In this document: in pieces, positions 7,301-10,046 of the stretch
How positions within the stretch are numbered: position 1 is the first letter of the stretch
Layout: each line of letters opens with the position of its first letter
Assembly (NCBI GenBank): GCA_958420145.1
Contig: CATZIR010000019.1
Coordinates: 1 to 10,046, forward strand
Length of the DNA stretch: 10,046 bases
From: an uncultured Eubacteriales bacterium
GTDB taxonomy: Bacteria > Bacillota > Clostridia > Christensenellales > UBA1242
Direction of reading: 5' to 3'
The notes under the pieces: generated by a model
The model's input: the letters and a program-made list of their open reading frames with translations, nothing else
The model's database searches: none
What the model was told of the DNA's origin: nothing
Position numbers and translations under genes: made by a program

Positions 7301-9924
7301 TAACAACATACAAAGAAGGTTTGTACATTGGCGGTATTTTGGGTAGAAGTAGTAATTGTGATAATTCTTACTCTGCAGTTTCAATCATTTCAAAGAATAA
7401 ACAGAATAATAAGATAAAAACTGCTCCTATTGCTGTGTCAAGATCTACAGATGATTGGGATATAATTGAAAGCAAAGATACAAATGGCGACATATGTTAT
7501 AAACTATATGATGCTTCTTCTGAATCGCAGCAATTCTCGTCAATTTCAAGTACATCAATAAAAGCATATTACGATGAAAATATTTCTTTAAGTGGAAACA
7601 ATATTCATGATGATCCATGCAGCATTAGTTTTGCAGATAAGTGGTTACAAGATGAAAATAATTTGACAAATGAAAATAAATTAGATGGAGATTGGACATA
7701 TAGCAAATACAACTATCCAGTTCAATCTTGGGTTAAAAACAATAAGTATGCATTGGAAATGCTAGGCTATCAAACAGATGAAAATGCGACAAACGGAACA
7801 GGTTCAAAGATTAGCCCTTATCAAGTAATAGACGGTAGTGTATGGAATAGTCTTGACTCACAGCCTGATAACGCTGTTGTAATTTCTATGACGACATTGA
7901 AAGATGTATACATTGATGCATCAGGATCAAAGTATAAAATATTAACAACATACTATAAATTTGATAAGCTTAGGAATGAATATGTTGAAATGGTACCATC
8001 AACTGATTTGTTTGGAAAAATAACAGATTCTAACTGTTTTGTTAAAAGGCAAGAAATAGAGACTAAGTCAGGACTTTCATCTACAGAAGCAGTTATAATT
8101 AAAAATAAATTCTTTAATGGAAATAACAATGTTAGCAATGCTACAAAATATGTAGTGAGTGTTGATAGTAAAGCTTCTCCAGTAATTTCCGGCATTAAGT
8201 ATAATAGCAGTGGTGATGTTAAGTTTGCTGATAGTCTACCAAGTGGAACATATGTTTATAATGTTTCCGTTACTTATAAATCACCAACAATCAAAGAAGT
8301 CTTTGCTAAAAAGGTAGAGGAGAGTAAAATTCAAAAATTAAATTTAGAACTTACTGAAAGACAACTAACATCTGGCGGAGAATGGTTATTTGGTGCATTT
8401 GAAGAATCTACTATTCAGGACAGCACTGTAAAATTTAATCCTGATAGTAAATATTTAAATAAGCAAGAAAATTTAAAAATTGAAATAAGCAATTATAGTC
8501 CATACTTAGGCTTTTTCTTGAGTGAGGCATCAAATTGTGCAGTTGTTAATTGTAATTATGATGCATCAGGGCTACCTATTGATATTACTAATGGTGGAAA
8601 ATCATATTTCTATTTTGGTTCATTAGTAGGAAAAGCAGAAGGGTCATATATTACAAACATATCGCTAAATGATGAGATAGAATCCTCAGCGTTTGATATT
8701 TATTCTATAGCACAGACAAACTATATAGGTTCAGTTGTTGGGTATGTTCACTCGAGTTCATTAAAAGATATAGTTGTTGGAACACCACAACAATTGTTAA
8801 CTATGGATGAGGAAAAGATTCATTTAAAAGCCTCAGGCGACTTAATCATAAATCATCAAGCTGAACTAAGAGTTAAGATTAATAGTGAACAAACGACAAC
8901 CTACGTTGGTGGTTTAGCAGGTCTCGTTTTTGGCAATAGTGCTGAGTGTAATAACGAACAAATTATAGTTTCAAATAATGTTATGGTGACAAGTGCTAAG
9001 AAATGCAGCATAATCTCGGTTGGCGGAGTATTTGGTTCAATTTCAGAAACATCTATACGTTACTGGAAAGATATTATTAGAAATATCGGCGCTATTAGAG
9101 GACTTCAATATGAATATGAAAATAAAGATAGGGCAGAAGATAACGCTACTTCGATGTTTGTAAAGTTAGATGGTTCTCAAATAAAGTTTGGTTCAAATAT
9201 TTCTGGCTTAGATTCTGATGCGCAAATCGATCAAAATGATGGTGGAAATTCCTACATTAATATTGTTAGAAAGCTTGATTGTTTAGGAAAATTTCCAAAC
9301 ATTGGTGGATTCGCAGGTGGAATATTCAATGAGATTGGAAATACTCCAAGTGTCAAAGCAATTCAACAATACTATAAAAACAACAACATATCAATCTATG
9401 TGCCATTGCTTAGAACAAGCCAAATGGAATCAAAAGATATTTTAAACTCTGAAGTTACTTGTCAATACAATGATATATATATGACAACTAGAAGTTTCTT
9501 TTATGATGAAAGCAATGGTAATCCACCACTTTATACGAATAAAGTAAAAGAAGGAACTCTAAATTCTACAAATGCAGGAAAGATTGAAAAGAGTGAAGGA
9601 ACTATTAAACCTTATTATGAATATATAAATACTTATGCTATTGGATTATATTCAGGTATATCAAATTCATATGAATACAAAGGTAATACGATAACTGAAA
9701 ATTTATGTGGATCAGTAGGTTACCAATGTGGATATAGTTCTACTGCATATTTAAGTGGTTGGATATCATTTGCTTATGCACATAACTTTATTCCATTTGA
9801 TGATGTAATGTCTAACTACAAATATTCATATAACGGAACTACTAAAAGATTTTATCTAAGCTCAAAAGAAATTTCAGCCTACGAATGTTGGCCAGAACAG
9901 AACTGGAACAGTGTAAAAAAATAA
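1..9924 (+). CDS. Giant GLUG-motif repeat protein, predicted exported/surface protein (5'-truncated)
   Basis: The frame is open from base 1 to the TAA at 9922-9924, so at least 3,307 residues are encoded and the N-terminus lies upstream. No start is annotated: the earliest candidate initiator, a TTG at 100, sits inside a conserved L-D-G-N-G header motif and cannot be the real start. The protein carries about 38 divergent GLUG motifs, for example YVGGLVGY at 4747, YIGGFAGL at 5065 and YVGGFVGL at 5173, arranged in about six modules. GLUG motifs (Pfam Glug) are known from the non-catalytic repeat regions of M26 IgA-protease-like and other large bacterial surface proteins, where beta-solenoid folding is likely. 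No HExxH or other catalytic motif, transmembrane helix, or LPxTG-type sorting signal is visible; the C-terminus simply ends in ...NWNSVKK. A surface or adhesin role is inference from repeat architecture, Asn/Ser/Thr richness and length. The exact ligand and anchoring mode cannot be told. Confidence 0.95.
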   Translation: MDDATKKLNDTDYDYYYYDSNTRFTSITPKFKSLDGNGYKIYINSFALDQNSNSNYGFFSKIDKDIMVRNLEIVFLNQVVNTAEENATPIYNIRDNYTISTENVTKANFGIFVGQNEGIITNCNVTYYQIGRIEKNEDGNVTKLFDMQQVASQNFTLEIDSSVDAVIGGFVGVNNGYITNSKIGGVEFANDSKGSVDFDKVLTIKGNGKIGGFVGSNNFKISSCYAHNIGVINSSPLIKGTQTAGFVAENTTKGKIIQSFAEGMTTKDGENNKIIKYYDAKKMNNIIASNGYIGGFVHSNYGVINDSYANVPIETPARSAGFVYLTSGKDAVISECFALSKSRNQEDTTAFRFFTGTDDMTKVNVLEDAKIKNCYYESETVPVEIDEKFREPATAVSSKDFKDFDKFYGFEQSIWGENSKDVNKNHLILSTTEQTTFSRRIISGINYVEGVITDYTYSYSSDSVGSSTNPLIVYNDASFLQAFNGGELKSYTQEDGKKVYLYNKGFIRLVTDISLENYLGHDELKQLQSVVFAGSLDGNGLEITNVGVLGTNETESFGLFKQIGLISAENSAIIKNLTIQVVEVAKSTSTMVGALAGRMEKASLVNTHIIGDGITIEGKNIVGGVIGYVGKDSKLSNVSANVSVISAYAQKTNNKEYADFTDITLYDKNSKDKNLTKVSYSGGIVGVLDSGTVDLKNADGAYKQLSKLQLSNQQSSRLYAYGDITISGEIVGGIVGYNGMGSSLHNSKFEIANNNNQLLVGKYSVGGLVGENHGSISASRIEVIDENVDDVDKTFNNETTMTLFSSDSTYPRYVGGLVGFMPEGKIDNSFSKANVIHPNARFIAGLVASLGKNEPNAYFSSIKEYDDINQFKNGLGKRDMLFDFLGAGIRYSYSTGVVWTNPDYAYTYTVENTTTTIYESDLTNGTILYNIDATPQNYVGGMVGELIISSTEIGKEESKERYILTNVLKDNVSIVNWRDSINGFDNILRAMNGDYDNRKDELDNNITIDGTQSKVIYNPNTGYFAGKINIANEDDNKTIQNMLLSDKYCDSLYLNNFINNGTNKIAQQVVILKLNDNSKSVSQFDKNKNQFVVDGDLGLKFHYDASFASDSLKNLLNNKKDNADIEYSKITINLRNEYRETVAKAHYFYANFSENYWTKEGYTYPKLLDKQANSVVRIYDEKDLEQLTNTSSVITTYYLMNDIALTKNWEPVKGFKGIFMSGDGGPYTIYNINIKSENQDSVGFFASTQNAIISNINFVFGGKFDPERDASGNIVFGKDSNGNSTGKFVLSKGKILTNWGLDSQGNPVSVANSDYTNGIVASFKSQTQTNLSAFIGENHSSTILNVGLNFANGATISATYESESTLQDGININFGLISAQTVVNAGDSCQIYGITLRQQTGIGETGIKDSTGKYLINGEGDLQTTFTFKPINVKNLNVAGLFGNINNNLQTKISISNINSNIPVKLKTVGAITLQPTDVSVTKSNNELTFAGAVGKVNNVSFDNTNLSNGGSITFGANLSTTSNASDSYNIYAGAIIGKAESVNIKDCQVSQPQVKNEQGKITQEALTLKLLKTSTSTNINGYVGGLVGYANSVTTQYNQGSMIYANLNISSLKANKFAIGGIVGEAVTSTLNKVECETNIDVKPNNFTNVYLGGFVGYTHKGSSYELCISSGNISVDEFNNTSNTNTYIGGFAGLVDDSNGNIKNCFALTNIDVANVISSTTAYVGGFVGLYNNSEKSLTNCISMGYVNATVTQGSTDHFIGGFVGKFSGTINYNTSFTTLFTRNYITSSFNNVGGFVGSIGNGNQDNNYYAYQLAGVADNGIGNKIQIEDDGSYSITIINENNKAETQSILEYLKTIRNIIYINGKKIINGKFASSQLIETIQEYGSKINPQIITSANTSFSDNTNYYITDASILNGSVMSVGKNATVLFNRDATAINSYFTEIGKNSLVSGLNVQYSYVDKEKKEILYEVKSDETKMFAGFVNTNNGSIFECYVTGNVKVVEEIDFISGFVAKNYGAISNSSSTLKMDINNQTVTSSIAGFVTNNIGLITFSYTNGEINNVNWSSDLKLSGFAVYNYGTSDSGVIVRCGTLANSYSATVCIDTNDNSAGFVHTNWTIKNGTIINCSYDYFALNGKTKFDLTADQVVVNRRNTFYFLDTINTNETFANENTWKKIVENNDFSNIWTYDNEYNYGYPILKNINGEVNTYTVIHTGNGTKDNPYLINHGGKLDWIRTVEISSGKNNYFKQVHDIDMSAFGEEFTTISDLNNSSFGFKASKNNENVRDVAIGNFQYMNYNGDKHVIDNIIIDGSKINNQTFNNQSQKIACLGLFANANKIENLGIDIEIKNAKQKYVGGLVAYMFVSNTINNCFANVDIDIATGAQYVGGIAGYCSGFISMERLGKIWVWRMYDYNVLYGIKNSFSIGKILNNDITTYKEGLYIGGILGRSSNCDNSYSAVSIISKNKQNNKIKTAPIAVSRSTDDWDIIESKDTNGDICYKLYDASSESQQFSSISSTSIKAYYDENISLSGNNIHDDPCSISFADKWLQDENNLTNENKLDGDWTYSKYNYPVQSWVKNNKYALEMLGYQTDENATNGTGSKISPYQVIDGSVWNSLDSQPDNAVVISMTTLKDVYIDASGSKYKILTTYYKFDKLRNEYVEMVPSTDLFGKITDSNCFVKRQEIETKSGLSSTEAVIIKNKFFNGNNNVSNATKYVVSVDSKASPVISGIKYNSSGDVKFADSLPSGTYVYNVSVTYKSPTIKEVFAKKVEESKIQKLNLELTERQLTSGGEWLFGAFEESTIQDSTVKFNPDSKYLNKQENLKIEISNYSPYLGFFLSEASNCAVVNCNYDASGLPIDITNGGKSYFYFGSLVGKAEGSYITNISLNDEIESSAFDIYSIAQTNYIGSVVGYVHSSSLKDIVVGTPQQLLTMDEEKIHLKASGDLIINHQAELRVKINSEQTTTYVGGLAGLVFGNSAECNNEQIIVSNNVMVTSAKKCSIISVGGVFGSISETSIRYWKDIIRNIGAIRGLQYEYENKDRAEDNATSMFVKLDGSQIKFGSNISGLDSDAQIDQNDGGNSYINIVRKLDCLGKFPNIGGFAGGIFNEIGNTPSVKAIQQYYKNNNISIYVPLLRTSQMESKDILNSEVTCQYNDIYMTTRSFFYDESNGNPPLYTNKVKEGTLNSTNAGKIEKSEGTIKPYYEYINTYAIGLYSGISNSYEYKGNTITENLCGSVGYQCGYSSTAYLSGWISFAYAHNFIPFDDVMSNYKYSYNGTTKRFYLSSKEISAYECWPEQNWNSVKK
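1321..3510 (+). repeat. GLUG module 2
   Basis: The header reads G-S-S-T-N-P-L-I-V-Y at 1393-1422, then S-L-D-G-N-G at 1603-1620 and F-G-L-F at 1669-1680. This is the clearest header in the protein. GLUG-like motifs follow with glycines at 1777, 1867, 2044, 2194, 2296, 2443, 2533 and 2818, and a weak one at 3064. Spacing is irregular, about 30 to 95 residues, with charged Asn/Asp/Lys-rich loops between them. The module closes with Y-W-T-K-E-G-Y-T-Y-P at 3466-3495, the best example of the closing motif. In about 730 residues only one Cys is present (about 3145), in contrast to the other modules. Confidence 0.75.
3511..5640 (+). repeat. GLUG module 3
   Basis: The header is recognisable but altered: V-V-R-I-Y-D-E-K-D-L near 3523, M-N-D-I-A-L at 3598-3615, then F-M-S-G-D-G-G near 3655 in place of L-D-G-N-G, and V-G-F-F at 3724-3735. 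After it come about 250 residues with loosely spaced GLUG-like motifs (glycines near 4006, 4318, 4474, 4600), including long Asn/Thr/Ser-rich segments. The module then becomes a very regular array (separate entry). It ends in a Lys/Ile-rich, less repetitive segment at about 5470-5640 without a clear W...YP closing motif, so the boundary with module 4 is uncertain. Confidence 0.65.
4747..5400 (+). repeat. Regular array of seven GLUG repeats
   Basis: Seven successive G-G-x-[VA]-G motifs begin at 4753, 4861, 4960, 5071, 5179, 5287 and 5386. The intervals are 36, 33, 37, 36, 36 and 33 residues, the most constant register in the protein. Typical repeat units read YVGGLVGYANS, YLGGFVGYTHKG, YIGGFAGLVDDS and FIGGFVGKFSG. 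Several have Cys-centred closing strands such as K-N-C-F-A-L and T-N-C-I-S-M-G. Such constant spacing suggests stacked coils of similar size, but a fold cannot be shown from sequence alone. Confidence 0.8.
5641..6600 (+). repeat. GLUG module 4, variant [SA]-G-F-V subtype
   Basis: This shorter module has five repeats of a variant motif in which the first glycine is replaced by Ala or Ser: F-A-G-F-V-N-T-N-N-G at 5941, I-S-G-F-V-A-K-N-Y-G at 6028, I-A-G-F-V-T-N-N-I-G at 6121, L-S-G-F-A-V-Y-N-Y-G at 6214 and S-A-G-F-V-H-T-N at 6328. The key glycines are 29, 31, 31 and 38 residues apart. The header is degenerate: N-P-Q-I-I-T at about 5674 and Y-Y-I-T-D-A near 5725, with no L-D-G-N-G. The module closes with I-W-T-Y-D then Y-G-Y-P at 6556-6594. 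Confidence 0.65.
6601..7719 (+). repeat. GLUG module 5 with aromatic-rich insertion
   Basis: The header is well kept: G-N-G-T-K-D-N-P-Y-L-I-N at 6646-6681, L-D-W-I, then H-D-I-D-M-S near 6754 and L-G-L-F at 6988-6999. Three GLUG motifs follow: YVGGLVAY at 7063, YVGGIAGY at 7156 and YIGGILGR at 7324. The first two are 31 residues apart but the next gap is 56. The extra length is an aromatic- and Arg-containing segment at about 7195-7260 (M-E-R-L-G-K-I-W-V-W-R-M-Y-D-Y). About 100 less repetitive, Ser/Lys/Asp-rich residues follow, and the module closes with D-W-T-Y-S-K-Y-N-Y-P at 7690-7719. Confidence 0.7.
7720..9924 (+). repeat. GLUG module 6 (C-terminal)
   Basis: The header starts with N-G-T-G-S-K-I-S-P-Y-Q-V-I at 7792-7830. 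It is then interrupted by an insertion (separate entry) before L-N-L-E-L-T at about 8338 and L-G-F-F at 8506-8517. GLUG motifs are YFGSLVGK at 8611, YIGSVVGY at 8722, YVGGLAGL at 8902, SVGGVFGS at 9016 and NIGGFAGG at 9298; in two of them the second glycine is Ser. The last 180 residues or so are Tyr/Ser/Asn-rich with only degenerate G-x-x-x-G traces (I-G-L-Y-S-G, C-G-S-V-G). The protein ends at a W-P/W-N pair (E-C-W-P-E-Q-N-W-N) that looks like a degenerate closing motif, then V-K-K. No sorting signal follows. Confidence 0.7.
7888..8331 (+). other. About 150-residue insertion in the header of module 6
   Basis: Between the P-Y-Q-V-I header element and the L-N-L-E-L-T element, other modules have a few tens of residues; here about 150 intervene without any GLUG motif. 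The segment alternates hydrophobic and polar residues, with strand-like runs such as Y-K-I-L-T-T-Y-Y-K-F, K-Y-V-V-S-V-D and G-T-Y-V-Y-N-V-S-V-T-Y-K. The last resembles a closing strand of an Ig-like or other beta-sandwich domain. That fold is a guess from pattern only. The frame is intact and base composition matches the flanks, so nothing points to a recent insertion. Confidence 0.4.
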
Positions 9925-9978
9925 AAAACATACTTTTCTAGAAGTGACGGTAAGTCGCTTCTAGAAGAAAGATGTTTT
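9925..9978. terminator. Hairpin immediately after the stop, likely bidirectional intrinsic terminator
   Basis: The inner stem pairs 9934-9948 with 9954-9968 (15 pairs, two of them G-T wobbles) around a five-base loop, GGTAA. A seven-pair outer stem (AAAACAT at 9925-9931 with ATGTTTT at 9972-9978) is separated from it by a small internal loop. The stem starts right after the TAA, which is where a rho-independent terminator is expected. On the + strand the trailing T-run is short (TTTT at 9975-9978). On the - strand the hairpin is followed by a longer T-rich stretch (complement of the A-rich 9916-9928), so it may work better for a convergent gene beyond the window. Each arm contains the self-palindrome TTCTAGAA. 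Confidence 0.65.
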
Positions 9979-10046
9979 GAATCACAAAACAAATCACAAA
10001 ACAAATCACAAAACAAATCACAAAACAAATCACAAAACAAATCACA
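9979..10046 (+). repeat. 12-bp tandem repeat (unit AAATCACAAAAC), reaching the window end
   Basis: Four exact units start at 9991, 10003, 10015 and 10027. They are preceded by one unit with a single change (G for A at 9979) and followed by the first 8 bases of another unit, so about 5.7 copies are visible and the array is cut by the window edge. The + strand is stop-free in all three frames across the array; in the frame of the upstream gene a unit reads Lys-Ser-Gln-Asn. No initiator with a convincing ribosome binding site is seen, so I treat the array as non-coding. It abuts the hairpin with no gap. Confidence 0.95.

Noticed and set aside
1..9924. M26-type metallopeptidase (IgA protease)
   Set aside because: GLUG motifs occur in such proteins, but no HExxH zinc motif is present anywhere in the visible protein. 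A catalytic domain upstream cannot be excluded.
1..9924. Recoded genetic code (TGA as Trp or Gly)
   Set aside because: There is no in-frame TGA over 3,307 codons, and tryptophan is written TGG throughout.
9979..10046. CRISPR array
   Set aside because: The units are 12 bp, directly adjacent and have no unique spacers.
9979..10046. Origin iterons or DnaA boxes
   Set aside because: The unit does not resemble a DnaA box, no AT-rich melting region with replication genes is near, and the array follows a terminator.
9977..10046. A small gene starting at TTG 9977 and running through the repeat
   Set aside because: It would be a pure N-H-K-T repeat with only a weak purine run upstream and no visible end; the ATG at 9972 is followed by TGA after one codon.

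Overview
The window is almost entirely one very large protein-coding gene on the + strand. Its reading frame is already open at base 1 and runs without interruption to a TAA at 9922-9924, giving at least 3,307 residues; the true start lies upstream. The last 122 bases hold a strong imperfect hairpin directly after the stop codon, followed by a 12-bp tandem repeat that runs off the end of the window. I see no RNA gene, mobile element, CRISPR array or second gene that I can support.

The protein is built from divergent copies of the GLUG motif, a glycine-rich pattern like [YI]-[VI]-G-G-[FL]-V-G followed about 8-20 residues later by [NS]-[CS]-[FY]. I count roughly 38 copies. They are grouped into about six larger modules. 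Most modules open with a 'T-x-N/D-P-[YL]-x-I' and/or 'L-D-G-N-G' plus 'G-[LF]-F' header, continue as a run of GLUG repeats, and close with a 'W...Y-x-Y-P'-like segment. By family resemblance this should be a long beta-solenoid-like, exported or surface-exposed protein, possibly an adhesin. No catalytic motif or C-terminal cell-wall anchor is visible, and the N-terminus, where an export signal would sit, is outside the window.

The DNA is clearly AT-rich. It strongly prefers AGA for Arg and A/T-ending codons, uses TGG for Trp, and has no in-frame TGA, so it fits the standard bacterial code. Giant GLUG proteins of this kind in low-GC DNA suggest an uncultured, probably gut-associated, Clostridia-like Bacillota, but the phylum call is inference only.

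Layout: module 1 (5'-truncated) 1-1320; module 2 1321-3510; module 3 3511-5640, including the most regular repeat array at 4747-5400; module 4, a variant [SA]-G-F-V subtype, 5641-6600; module 5 6601-7719, with an aromatic-rich insertion; module 6 7720-9924, with an insertion of about 150 residues; hairpin 9925-9978; 12-bp tandem repeat 9979-10046. The main points for a second look are the codon-usage shift along the gene, the two insertions in the repeat register, the lack of a C-terminal anchor, and the hairpin plus tandem-repeat arrangement after the stop.
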